Positions 41,492 through 52,861 of a DNA stretch of 64,000 nucleotides are shown here, one piece after another (the stretch's first letter is position 1; the number at the start of each line of letters is the position of its first letter). The stretch is from Lepiota brunneoincarnata (Eukaryota; Basidiomycota; Agaricomycetes; Agaricales; Agaricaceae): positions 248,001 to 312,000 of the forward strand of contig JAEBUN010000008.1 of assembly GCA_023014365.1 (NCBI GenBank), given 5' to 3'. The position numbers and the translations under genes were made by a program. The notes under the pieces are model-generated. The model was not told the DNA's origin. It worked only from the letters and a program-made list of their open reading frames with translations, and did not search any database.

Positions 41492-44282
41492 ATGGTCCTC
41501 GAGTCCGTGAAGAAGGCTAGCAAAAAGCTGGTCCACCATCCCGAACATGACATTGAAGTCGTCTCGAGCAAGGACTGGCTCTCTCGCTTCTGGATGAACC
41601 CCACTCCTCATGTACGTCCCGTTTCTTGATCCATTCAACTCTCTATCCTTTCCGCTTATCTATTGTACTTTTGGGTAGATTAAGGCCTACCTCATTAGCC
41701 TTTTCCCAATTTTAACCTGGATACATCGGTATAGTGAGCATTCAACTTTCATTCCCCTCGCCAAGTCTTATTTGTGTCTAATCCTCTCTAGACGTCGGCT
41801 GGCTCTCAGGAGACCTGATTGCTGGTCTAACTGTCGGTATGGTCCTCGTCCCCCAAGGAATGTCTTACGCTCAGGTACGGGAGCCGTCTCGTCCAATACT
41901 GAGTTGTTCTAAAAACACTCAAACTCAGATTGCCACACTCAGTCCCGAATATGGCCTCTATTCTTCTGTTGTCGGTGTACTGGTCTATTGTGTACCAAAT
42001 TGTTCCCCATGTCTTGACGTCAATGCTGACCACCAAAAAGTTCTTTGCCACCTCCAAGGACGTCTCTATCGGACCTGTAGCAGTAATGTCACTTACTGTT
42101 GCAAATGTCATCAAGCATGTGCAAGATAGTCACCCTGGAGCTTGGGAGGGACCGCACATCGCCACTGTCTTGGCGTTGATCACTGGTTTCATTACTCTTG
42201 CCATTGGATTGTTACGTATTGGGTGGATCGTCGAGTTCATCCCCATGCCTGCAGTTAGCGGTTTTATGACTGGCTCCGCCATCAGTATTGCTGCTGGTCA
42301 AGTGCCCGGTTTGATGGGTATTCGCGGCTTTGAGTAAGTTGGGACAGGAATCTAGAAGGTTCAAGTCTGATTCAACCATCACCAGCACCCGAGCGGCCAC
42401 ATACCGGGTCATCATCAACACTCTTAAGGGCCTGCCGCGCACCACTCTGGACGCTGCGTGGGGCTTAACAGGCCTTTTTTCCCTTTACCTTGATCCGACA
42501 TATTTGCATTTGGGGTACCAAGAAATGGCCCTCGTCGAGGTCTGTGTCTGAGGCCGCTCTAAATTTGATCTTAGCTGACTTGACGTATCAGGACGACTAT
42601 TCTTCTTTATCAGTGTCATGAGGAATGCTTTCGTGATCCTCGTCCTGACAATCGCCGCTTGGTTGTATTGTCGTACCAAGAGAAATCCCAAAGGCGACTT
42701 CCCGATTAAAATTCTCAAGGATGTTCCGTCTGGCTTCAAGCATATAGGTCAACCTCGAGTAGAATCCGACCTCGTTTCCGCCCTGGCACCCGAGCTGCCC
42801 GTTGCTACTATCATTCTGCTTCTAGAGCATATTGCCATTTCCAAGTGTACGTGAACATTCTTACCGGAAAGAAGGGGCTCTCACGTCGTCCGTAGCCTTT
42901 GGACGCCTCAATGGTTATAAGATCAATCCAAACCAGGAGCTGATTGCCATTGGCGTTACCAACACAATCGGCTCTTGCTTCGGTGCTTATCCAGCCACCG
43001 GATCGTTCTCCCGCTCGGCTTTGAAATCCAAGTCTGGTGTCCGCACCCCTCTTGCTGGCATTGTTACTGCAGTTGTCGTCATCGTTGCACTTTACGGTCT
43101 CACGGATGCCTTTTACTGGATTCCGAACGCTGGCCTCTCTGCCATCATTATTCATGCCTGTCGCCGACTTGGTCGCTTCGCCTGATCAAGTATATAGATA
43201 CTGGCATGTTTCTCCACTCGAATTCTTCATCTGGCTCGCAGCTGTGTTGGTCACCATTTTTTCGTCGATTGAAAATGGCATATACACGTCTATCGCTGCT
43301 TCCATCGCCCTTCTACTGATTCGTCCTTGCTCACCCTCGCGGGTCCTTTCTGGGGAAAGTTTCCCTCGAGTCTGACTCTGGGAGTCAGAAAGAGACCAGG
43401 GAAATATTCTTGCCCATCAAGCAAACTGGCATCAACAACCCTCATGTCAAGATCATCCCCCCGCCACCCGGGATTTTGATTTACAGGTTCGAGGAGAGCT
43501 ACCTTTACCCTAACTGTTCCATTGTCAACTCCGCGCTTGTGGACTTTGTAAAGGAGCACATGCGGCGCGGAAAGGATCTCAGCACGATCAAACTTCGAGA
43601 TCGGCCTTGGAACGATAATGGCCCTCGTCGTAGCTCAACAATGGATCAAGAACTAAATCAGAAGAAGCCGCGCCTTCATGCTATTGTGCTCGACTTCTCG
43701 AGCGTGTAAGTGATCGACATACTTGTTAGGCTGTCTTGGGTGTGACTGATATTGGGACGAACAATAGCTCGCATATTGATACTACTGCTACTCAGGCCCT
43801 GATGGATGCACGTACTGAAATCGAGAGATGGACTGATTATCCCGTCGAGGTGAGATATGAAATGTTGTGTGGTTCTCCTCCTATTGATGATGTTCATACC
43901 GCGGGTTGTTCAGTTCCATTTCGCTACCATTCTCTCACCCTGGATCCGTCGTGCCCTGGTTGCTGGCGGCTTCGGCTATGGGACCAGTTATTCTAAAGTC
44001 CCCCGCGAAGTCGCTGCTGTTGTACCCTATCGCGACGGCAGACTCCCTGATGACACCTCGATTGAGACCATTATTGAGGATATCGAGAGCGGTGAAATCA
44101 AAACGCGGGACAGGGGTGAGGAGGATTCGGTGGAGAGGAGCTGGGAGCCTATCCTCCCTGTGGAGACACCATTTTTCCACGTGGATGTTGCTTCTGCCGT
44201 ACGTGCAGCTGAGAGCGGGTTGGGGAGACTCGAGCAGATTCACGAAAGCAAGGCGAGCGAGGGGGGGTCGGTGCAAGCTTGA
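41492..44282 (+). CDS. Sulfate permease (SLC26/SulP family) with STAS domain
   Basis: Plasma-membrane sulfate:proton symporter type. ATG 41492: MVLESVKKASKKLVHHPEHD. The signature VGWLSGDLIAGLTVGMVLVP and QGMSYAQIATLSPEYGLYSS follows across an intron. Helices include VSIGPVAVMSLTVANVI, HIATVLALITGFITLAIGLL, WIVEFIPMPAVSGFMTGSAI, AFVILVLTIAAWLYC and NTIGSCFGAYPATGSFSRSA. The cytosolic C-terminal STAS domain contains LHAIVLDFSSVSHIDTTATQ and ALMDARTEIERWTDYPVEFH. It ends GRLEQIHESKASEGGSVQA, stop 44280-44282. About nine introns of 50-60 nt. This matches the fungal SUL1/SUL2/CYS-14 type in order and length; regulation by sulfur status is likely from family knowledge, with no site identified. Confidence 0.9.
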
Positions 44283-44752
44283 TCTTTTCGTTCCACTAAT
44301 ATCTCATTCATGTCTCAAGCTGTAATATACCTGATACTTCTCATCATATTGCATAGTTGCACTTACTTGCCAGCCAGCCAGGCTATATGTTGTGTGTGGT
44401 TGGAACAGGCCGGGTGACAGTTTGTATAAGGGTGTTGGGACCGCTGAAATATTATCCAAATATTCGTGTCTCGACTATGCAGATAATTTACCCAAGTCCG
44501 ACACCTATTGAATGCTGCGGATACATGGGACACATTGAGACGTTGCTATAGCGTAACGGTGAGCTCACGGCTGAGCAGCCGAAGGTAGCCTGCATTCTCA
44601 TATATAATGAGGATTTTGGGCGGACAAGGGCGCAAGTAACTTGTGAGAGACCAACGGTGCAGAAGTTCGGAACGGAGACAACTTGTGAAGGGCTTAAATA
44701 GGAAATGGACTGACAAAGTGGACGTGCGGTCGTCGTTCGGGATAAGAACAGC
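44283..44752. other. Convergent intergenic region
   Basis: 470 bp between the sulfate permease and CMC2 3' ends. Nothing recognisable. Confidence 0.5.
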
Positions 44753-45104
44753 CTATGACTCTCTAAACTCTTTCAGAGCCTGTTCCGCTTTCTCCCTGCG
44801 CACCTTCGCTACTGTCCTATTATGAGCCGAACGTGCGACACGCTGTTTGTTGGGATCAGTCAAGCATATATGCAGGTTGGATGGCCAAGCGACTTTACTT
44901 CGGTCCGAAGGCAGTGATTTAGTTGATCCTTCCGCTCGTTACAGGCACCAGTGAACCTACGCCACCAGGTAGAATGACATTTATCGAGAGCCTCGATGAA
45001 CTCTCTGCAGACTGTGGAGGAAAGTGGCAGTGTGAAAAGGAGCCGCGGAAGAAGTGGTTGGGAGACGGCTGACCAATTCTCTTGTCTGAGAGTTGCGGGT
45101 GCAT
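44753..45104 (-). CDS. CMC2: Cytochrome c oxidase assembly factor CMC2
   Basis: Twin CX9C protein of the mitochondrial intermembrane space needed for complex IV assembly. Three exons: MHPQLSDKRI, then V-CREFIEALDKCHSTWWRRF, TGACNERKDQLNHCLRTE, and RVARSAHNRTVAKVRREKAE, QALKEFRES, stop 44753. Both motifs are exact: CREFIEALDKC and CNERKDQLNHC. The first intron (GTCAGCC...CACAG) splits the Val codon; the second is GTAAAG...AACAG. About 78 residues. The basic coiled tail is typical. Starts 229 bp from transketolase on the opposite strand. Confidence 0.88.
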
Positions 45105-45333
45105 GAGGCAGCAACTGCGACCGGGGGATCCGGAGGTGGACGAGCGAAAGGTAGGGCAACGATAAATAGAAATGAGCTGTTGCGATGCAACATTCGTGCG
45201 CGCCGGAGTTCGGGAAAAATTTAGGCACGCGGCCGGTCGCGGCGTTTCACTTGAATGATTAGATGCAATCTGAATAAATAATCGACATTCTCCCCTCCTA
45301 CACCATACCCTGCACCCCCCTTCTTGTACCACG
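45105..45333. promoter_or_regulatory. Bidirectional promoter region CMC2/transketolase
   Basis: 229 bp between divergent starts. GAATAAATAATCG at about 45270 and a CT/C-rich stretch (CTCCCCTCCTACACC) lie just upstream of the transketolase ATG. Confidence 0.4.
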
Positions 45334-48204
45334 ATGACTTACACACACACTGGCTTTGACGATGTTGCGATTGCTACGATCCGTACCCTCGCTGTAGACA
45401 CCGTCGGAAAGGCCAACTCTGGCCACCCAGGTATGTCCAATCGCTCCTCGATGCATCAGTATCTCAACATCACTGCGATCCTGTTCAGGTGCTCCTATGG
45501 GCATGGCTCCAGTGGCCCATGTTCTTTTCTCCCGGTGAGTCAACATGCCTCCCAACATCTCCCCCCATCCCTTAAACTTTCCCTTAGTTTTATCAACGCC
45601 AACCCGGCAAACTCCAAGTGGTTCAACCGTGATCGCTTCGTTCTCTCCAACGGGTTAGTCCCATCCTATGTCTTCCTACCTTCTTGTCGATGAAAATGTT
45701 TTTCCAGCCATGCGTAAGTCTAAGCGTACATCACCCATCGCACCGTTACAAACCTCGCTACTAGTTGCGCTCTGCAATACGTTCTCTTGCATCTCCTTGG
45801 ATACAAGCTCGCTTTGGATGACCTCAAGGCTTTCCGCCAACTCGACTCGAAGACTCCAGGTCACCCGGAGGCTGGACACACCGATGGTATGCGGCTAAAT
45901 CTGACCTTGATAACGTCAGCTCATTCATATCGATCTGATAGGTATTGAGGTGACCACCGGCCCTCTGGGTCAAGGGTTCGGTAACGGCGTTGGTCTTGCC
46001 ATTGCACAAGCTCATCTTGCTGCCGTTTACAACAAGGACGGTTTCGATCTGATCAACAACTACACTTATGGCAAGCGGTCGCGAGTCATTGTCTTTGTTA
46101 TTTTCTAAATTTAGGTGTAGTCTTCACCGGTGATGGCTGTCTCATGGAGGGAGTTGCTTCTGAGGCTGCCAGCCTTGCCGGCCACCTGCAACTCGGAAAC
46201 CTGATTGTCGTAAGTAGTCATTACTTTTATTAACACTCTCATCTTGATTGGACTTCTGCCCCAGATCTACGACGATAACCGTGAGAAACATCTTCCCAAC
46301 CGCAACCCTAGCTGTCGATTGATCCCCTGGTAGATATCTCCATCGACGGGGACACTGCTGTTGCTTTCACTGAGAATGTCGAGCAACGCTTTTTGTCTTA
46401 CGGGTGGCAAGTTCTTCATGTCGATAGCGGTGATAGGTGAAGCCGTTCCAGATTGTATGTCCGGCTTATGCCTGACCGGGGAATGCTTTAGTGATCTCGT
46501 TGGCATCTACAATGCCATTGCTGAAGCTCGCAAGGAAAAGAACAAGCCTACAATTATTCGTCTCAGGACCACCATCGGCTATGGTTCCACTCAGCAAGGA
46601 ACACATGGAGTCCACGGAGCTCGTAAGCTCGTCCCCTTCCATATCAGACCAGCGGGCTCACGGTTCGCATAGCTTTGAAGGCTGATGACATTGTTCAGCT
46701 CAAAACCAAGTTTGGCTTCCCTTGCGACAAAACTTTTTATGTACCTAAGGAAGCCTATGAGGCATATGCCCAATTCAGCAAGCGAGGTGCAGCTCTCGAG
46801 GCACAGTGGAACTCCTTACTCGCGGCCTATGGCCAAAAATACCCAAATGAACACGCTGAACTTGTCCGCCGCATTGAAGGCAAACTACCGCAAGGATGGG
46901 AACAGAGCCTTCCCGTTTACAAACCCACGGATGCTGCTCAGGCGTCTCGCAAGCTCTCCGAGATCGTTTTGACGGCCATTACTCCAGTCTTACCCGAGCT
47001 ACTGGGTGGTTCTGCAGATTTGACTGGCAGTAATCTGACCAAAGTCAAGGGTAGCGTTGACTTCCAACACCCCGGCACTGGTTTAGGCAACTATGCTGGT
47101 AAATATATACGTTATGGTGTTCGTGAACATGGTATGGGTGCCGTTGGTAATGGGCTGGCTGCATACGGTGGCATCATTCCCTTCGTTGCTACTTTCCTCG
47201 TATGTCCTTGCTTTCCTCTGGGCACACACCATAACTCATTCGATTTGTGAAGAACTTCGTCTCGTATGCTGCAGGCGCTGTCAGGCTCTCTGCCTTGAGT
47301 GGCCACCAGGTGATTTGGGTCGGTGAGTTCGCGAAGAGTAGCCTTTCCAAGGCCAGCAGCCTGACATCCGGTTAGCCACACATGATTCTATCGGCCTTGG
47401 TGAAGATGGACCGACCCACCAACCCATTGAAACTGCCATTCATTTCCGTGCTACCCCCAACCTTGCTTTCTGGCGCCCCGCAGATGGAAATGAGACTTCT
47501 GCCGCCTATCATGTCGCCATCAACTCGAGGTCGACTCCTTCTATCCTTTCTCTTTCACGCCAAAACTTGCCCAACTTGGACGGTTCCAGCATCGAGAAAG
47601 CCAGTCGTGGTGGCTACGTCCTTGTCGAAGAAAAGGACGAGGACCTCACCATCGTCAGCTGTGGTAGCGAAGTCGCTATTGCCATCGACGCAGCCAAGAG
47701 ACTCAAGAATGAAGGCATTAAGGCTCGAGTGGTCAGTTTGCCCTGCTGGCTCACTTTCGACCAACAGGACGAAGAGTATAGGCTGGGCGTCTTGAGAAGC
47801 GGGGCACCTATCCTCTCCGTGGAGGCCCTTTCTGTGCGTATCTTGGCACTTCTGCTTGAAATAGTCACTGATATAACAATTTGTCCCCAGACTGTTGGCT
47901 GGCAGAAGTATAGCCATGAGGTACACTCTTAACTTTCTTGTTGCACTGATAGTGATCACTGACTTCTTGTCAGCAATTCGGTTTGTCCGCCTGGGGTGCG
48001 TCAGGGCCATATCAGAAAGTGTATGAGAAGTTTGGCCTCACTGGAACCAGTAAGTGCTTTAGGAGAGGTATTCCCAACGGTTTGCTAACTAGGTCACCAG
48101 ATATCGCCTCGGTCGGCAAAAAGGTAGTCGAGTTCTACAGGACCAGAGGTGGACCAGTCGTATCGCCACTAGTCAAGGCCATTCACTTGCGAAGTGTTCA
48201 CTAG
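45334..48204 (+). CDS. TKL1: Transketolase
   Basis: Thiamine-diphosphate enzyme of the non-oxidative pentose phosphate pathway. ATG 45334: [67 protein letters not shown], then [20 protein letters not shown]. The ThDP motif is [20 protein letters not shown] with NLIVIYDDNHISIDGD. Later come [53 protein letters not shown] (catalytic Glu in the pyrimidine-binding domain), [24 protein letters not shown] sequence and the C-terminal domain [20 protein letters not shown] to [18 protein letters not shown], stop 48202-48204. A dozen or so introns; all domains are intact. Confidence 0.93.
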
Positions 48205-48401
48205 CTTGTAGAAATGATAGGTTGTAATAATGGATTAGATGAAATATACAAACTAGATGATGTTTCTGTTTATGCGGGGGAGATCGTAGTTCGCAGGTCC
48301 CGACTAACGGGGTGTTCGCGAGTCGTAGAGCCAAAATAATTAGTATTGAAGTGTAGGGTTTCTGTCGCTGACAGGGTGTGTTTCTATGCGGGGTAGGGCA
48401 T

Positions 48402-48943
48402 CTATTTCCTCTCGATAATGACGGAATCCCACTTCTTTCTCTCGGTTTCTTCCTTCAAAACATCGAGAACATGTGGCCTTAGGTACCTCACATCCTGTGA
48501 ACACAAGATTACTGGCGCCACCAAGGCTAATTTGTTGCCTGCGGCGTACCTCACTTGTGGGTGTCCACTCCTCCTTCTCCAGGGGCTTATGAAGAACACT
48601 TGCCTGCGAGGCACGCTTCAAGCGGAAAGCACGGTCGTATTGCTCGTGGGGGGTCAAACGTGTGAGGGCCTGTAAGAGAGCGTGTTTTAGACGTCTGTTT
48701 GATACGAAGAGCGAAAGACATACTCTCTGCACTTGGTCGTTCTCCTCGACCACTGTAAAATTTCCTCAGTCAGAGTAGAGAGTCAAGGATCTCACAACCC
48801 TTACAAAGGTCATCGTATTTGAACCCGTATTTCCGGTAGCCAGAGGTGTTGGCGTACCAGTTGGCGATGGGTTTGACCCAGTTTATAAGGGTCTTTGAGG
48901 ACTGAATGTAAGGGGCTAAGGAGTAGCCTAGAGGACCGAACAT
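48402..48943 (-). CDS. QCR7: Cytochrome bc1 complex subunit 7 (QCR7/UQCRB)
   Basis: Matrix-side subunit of respiratory complex III. ATG 48943: MFGPLGYSLAPYIQSSKTLI, NWVKPIANWYANTSGYRKYG, FKYDDL, intron, VEENDQVQR, intron, ALTRLTPHEQYDRAFRLKRA, SQASVLHKPLEKEEWTPTSE, intron, DVRYLRPHVLDVLKEETERK, KWDSVIIERK, stop 48402. LKYDDL-like, EQYDR and RLKRA motifs are diagnostic. About 125 residues as expected. Divergent from NDK. Confidence 0.92.
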
Positions 48944-49146
48944 GTTGACAGGGTATTGGAGGAAAGAGTATCTATGAGGCCTCTCTGGTCAGCACCCGGA
49001 GGGTTCCGAGCGTTTGGTATTTGTGCATGTTTGGATTCCGTCGCGGCATAGATGATTTGATGGGTTGTGAAGAGATATAAAACTTGCGGAGATCTCTTTA
49101 TCTCTGCCCAACCTTTCCTCTGCCTTCTGTTCGTTTAATATTTACC
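48944..49146. promoter_or_regulatory. Bidirectional promoter region QCR7/NDK
   Basis: 203 bp between divergent starts. Includes a TATA element for NDK (listed separately) and CT-rich DNA next to the NDK ATG (CTTTCCTCTGCCTTCTG). Confidence 0.45.
49075..49082 (+). promoter_or_regulatory. TATA box of the NDK gene
   Basis: ATATAAAA 65-72 nt upstream of the ATG at 49147, followed by pyrimidine-rich initiator-like sequence. Fits a highly expressed housekeeping gene. Confidence 0.55.
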
Positions 49147-49867
49147 ATGTCCACCACTGAGCGCACTTATATCATGGTCAAGGTATAGCCTGTCTCATGC
49201 GTGTCATTTCTGCTTTGTCGTTATCTAATCTATTCCTTGATGCACTCCTAGCCCGACGGCGTCCAGCGTGGACTCGTCGGGAAGATTATCACCCGCTTCG
49301 AAGAGCGTGGGTACAAGATCGTTGCCTTAAAATTCGTCCAACCCACTGAAGAGCTCCTTCAAAAACGTATGTCAGTCTTGACCCTGCTCGATTAGCTCTC
49401 AGACGCGTTTGCTTGTTTGAAAAAAAAAAATCAATTAATACAGATTACGCTGATCTCGCTAACAAGTCATTCTTTCCTGGCTTGATCAAGTATATGGCCT
49501 CTGGTCCTGTTGTTGGCATTGTCTTTGAGGGTCTTGATGCCGTCAAGACTGGCCGTGTCATGCTTGGTGCTACAAACCCCTTGGCCTCTCCCATTGGTAT
49601 ATATACAAGCTCTTGGGCTTCAAGATGGTAGTATTTGATCTCTGTCATTACATATAGGTTCGATCCGAGGCGACTACTGCCTCGCTGTTGGTCGCAACAT
49701 CATCCACGGATCCGACTCTGTCGAGAGCGCGAAGAAGGAGATCGACCTGTAAGTTTTCCTTCCGTATGAGATAAGAGAGAAAAAAGAAATCAACAACTTT
49801 TTATAGCTGGTTCCCCGAAGGTGTAACCCAATGGGAGAGCGTCTTCGGGAAGTGGCTCTACGAGTAG
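49147..49867 (+). CDS. NDK1: Nucleoside diphosphate kinase
   Basis: Transfers the gamma phosphate between nucleoside triphosphates and diphosphates through a phosphohistidine. ATG 49147: [12 protein letters not shown], intron, [90 protein letters not shown], intron, [20 protein letters not shown] (active-site His in NIIHGSD), [10 protein letters not shown], intron, [19 protein letters not shown], stop 49865-49867. Four introns. About 150 residues, all family motifs intact. Confidence 0.96.
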
Positions 49868-50211
49868 AAAGTTCCCATCACGTGTACTCTTAGTGAACAA
49901 TCCCCTTGAAGTTGTTGCATTCGCATGTGCCACCATCCGCTACAAGCGTACCCTCCCACGACAGACGGGAACGATCACCAAGTCCTTCGTGCGCGTGGAA
50001 ACCAGGTTTCACCGTCTATTCGAGTTTCATCAATTCCCGTTGGGCAATCATCTCCGTTTTCTCACACTTGAGTCCTTTGCATGAGAACTCCTACACCGCT
50101 GCATTCCAGCAATAAGCATTTGGCATGCGGAGATTTTGTGTTAATGGGATTGTTTCCTGGATATAAGGATGACACTCGCATCTCGAGGGTCCTTTCTCAT
50201 CGGCATTCATC
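49868..50211. other. Intergenic, no gene seen
   Basis: NDK 3' UTR and promoter of the DOMON-b561 gene. GGATATAAGG near 50158 lies about 50 nt before the next ATG and could be its TATA element. Confidence 0.45.
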
Positions 50212-52087
50212 ATGTTTCTGCCATCCTTCCTGCAAGTTGGGCTCTCACTGCTATTATGGCTGAAGGTCTTCCCTGGAGTTTTGGCTCTCAAGGGCGACTC
50301 AGGGTGCAACTGGTTTATGTGTGTCAATGCAACCATTCATGATGACCGTGACATGGTTACCTGTAAGACGGTCGCATTTCAAGCATATTCAGGTAAATTG
50401 ACCTAGAATACCCAGACGAGATAACGAGTATCTATCAACCCCTTGGCTGGCTTGCTCTGTGAGTCGGAAGAGTTTTTCTTAATTGTTCTTGATGCTCACG
50501 CTCTTTCTAGCGGCTGGGGTCAGAAGATGGACCACACACATATGGTCCTCGTGTGGCCCAATGATGACGGCACGGTTACGCTTTCACAACGATACGGCAG
50601 GGGGCACCATGAACCTGCCCTTGTCGTGAACCCACCTCGGGTTGCAAAGGTCGTAGAACCTGTCCCATCATCGGTAAATAAAATAAAAAAAATATCGCAA
50701 TTTTGATCTACTTTCTATTTACTGAAACTGCTGTTTCAGTGGTGTCCTCCCAATTCAACTCGCATGGCATTCGAGATGCCTGTCAACAAAACGGCATTGA
50801 CGGCAAATCCAGTCGAGCGCCTTATCTGGGCGTACAGCATGACTCGCCCCGAAAACCGCGATGACGCCGTCCTTTTACCCCATTACCGTGCCGGTTTCCT
50901 CAGAGTCAACTTTTCCAAGGAGGCAGTACCCCCACCCCCACCCACCGATAAACAGATGACCCTCCCTACCTCCCAGGGAGCCAGCGACAACACCCACACC
51001 CCTACCCATCACGACAACGAGATACCACCACCCCCCTCTTCCACCGACTCGGATTCTTCGGAACCACCCAAACCCCCAGCGGGCGACTCAGCCACATTTA
51101 CTTCCACCGAGAGTGCTGCGGGTCCCTGGGGCAACCACGAGAAACTCATCGCCACACACGGCATCCTCCTTTCGGTCGGATTCCTCCTATTACTACCCTC
51201 CGGTTCCCTCGTCGCCCGTTGGGGTCGCACATTCACATCCAAGGTGGTTCAAGGCTCATTCCTTTATCAATATGTCCATTGCCATGCCAGTCATTCTCAT
51301 TGGGTGGTTATTGGGACCGATGGCTGTCGTTGACCATCAGGCCGCGCACTTCGTAACAACGCATCAAGTACGTCGTCGGTCCGTTATCCCCCTCACCTTT
51401 GTGCTAAACCCTTTGGGACGGGCTATTTATAGATCTGCGGTGTATTCCTGCTTGTGCTCTACCTCCTCCAAGTGTGGTTGGGGAGGTATATCCACCGCCG
51501 CAAAGCAGAAGGCTTCGTACCGGCCAACAAACCCCACCCACCCTCAAACATTCTCCATGTGATTATGGGCATTCTACTCATCACCCTAGCATGTTTCCAG
51601 GCAAGATCAAAAATCCTTACCAATTTTAAACGCGATTTTTTTTTTCTAACCCATCATTCCGCAAACAGGTCAGGAGTGGACTTGATGAATGGGAAACCGC
51701 AACAGGCCGCGGACCCCTCAGCGCATGGTGTCATGACCTCTGGCTCGCCTGGACGGTCGTAAGCTCTCCCATCCCCCTCTATCAGTTTCGTCTCACTGAC
51801 CTCCACCTTTATCCTTACCCCCTCGTACTGCTTAGATCCTCCCCCTTGCCTACCTCTCAGGTCTCTCCCTCGTACCCCGTCAATTCTACCAAGAACGTCA
51901 ACGGATCATGCCTGGAGGCGAGGCCAACTACATTTCTCTCTCCGACGGTGCCGAGTCTCCACTGCTCTTTGACGGATCGCGAGATCAGGACGGGAACGGC
52001 ATATACGATGAAAGCGGTGGACGGTATAAGAATACCAGTCGGCTGTCGATGGAAACCGTAAAAATGACGTCCGATGCTGAGAAGTAA
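50212..52087 (+). CDS. DOMON (cytochrome b-type) + cytochrome b561 membrane protein
   Basis: Secretory-pathway transmembrane electron-transfer protein, related to the cytochrome domain of cellobiose dehydrogenase joined to a b561 core. ATG 50212 gives the signal peptide MFLPSFLQVGLSLLLWLKVF. The DOMON part has NWFMCVNATIH, YQPLGWLALGWGQKMDHTHM and VLVWPNDDGTVTLSQRYGRG; the Met of MDHTHM and a later His are candidate haem ligands. A Pro/Ser/Thr linker follows (STDSDSSEPPKPPAGDS). The b561 helices contain ATHGILLSVGFLLLLPSGS, FKAHSFINMSIAMPVILIGW, TTHQICGVFLLVLYLLQVWL and ILHVIMGILLITLACFQ, supplying the paired His ligands. The cytosolic tail ends MTSDAEK, stop 52085-52087. About six introns. 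Confidence 0.83.
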
Positions 52088-52861
52088 AGATATCAAATAG
52101 CGTAGCCACCCGTTGCATACATGTCACATCCCTTCTCTTTCTCGCTTCCTGTACTTTTCGCATGGGATCATGATCATGAGTGATTTTGATTATATTGTTA
52201 TGGATGTGTGATATAGGATACAATAAAATACAGACACCAAGATGACCCAGTCCATTGAGAAATATGATTCGAAGCGGTGACACAGGCCAAAAAAAAAAAA
52301 AACGAATGTTGGTATTGGGGATACTACTGTGTGAAGAGAAAGGTATCAAAGATGAAACGCAAAGGGTATGAATAGTATAGAAAGAGAAAACATGAAGGAA
52401 TGGGAGGGGATGAAATGTCCGAAGTGGTTAAATAAAATACCGAGATTGCCGGAACAGGTGCCTTGCTCGAAATAAATCTTGAACATGGCTTTTTGGGAAA
52501 TGCTTGTCCATCTGCCGCGCCTAACCAACGAAACCAACACTTCAGACGCCAGAAGACGAAGACGAGAGCAGGTTGTAGGAAACAGATAAAAGATGGCGGG
52601 AGATAAAGTGCACCAGGTAAATTGCCCCAGTTATGTATTGGAACTGAGGCCGAGGGTGCTCAGAGTAAAATGGGCCGGTCAAAGGGAGAGAGCAAACATA
52701 GCAAGTCTCACAGAACACAATGGAACCAGTCCGTCCACCAAGGCGGGGCGCTCACGTATATCCATGTCACCAGTCCGCATATGCGGGAGCGAAAGCCGGA
52801 ATGGGTCCAAGTCAGCACAATGCCAATCGAGGGAGATAGTCATCAGATGATGTAGCACTTC
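52088..52861. other. Convergent intergenic region
   Basis: 774 bp between the DOMON-b561 and SMG6-like 3' ends. A 15-A run lies near 52290. Open frames at 52593-52855 have no start context or domain. Nothing else supported. Confidence 0.45.

Noticed and set aside
46261..46330. Stop codon and frame break in transketolase after IYDDN
   Set aside because: A GTGAGA...GGTAG intron joins DDN to HISIDGD, the normal transketolase sequence.
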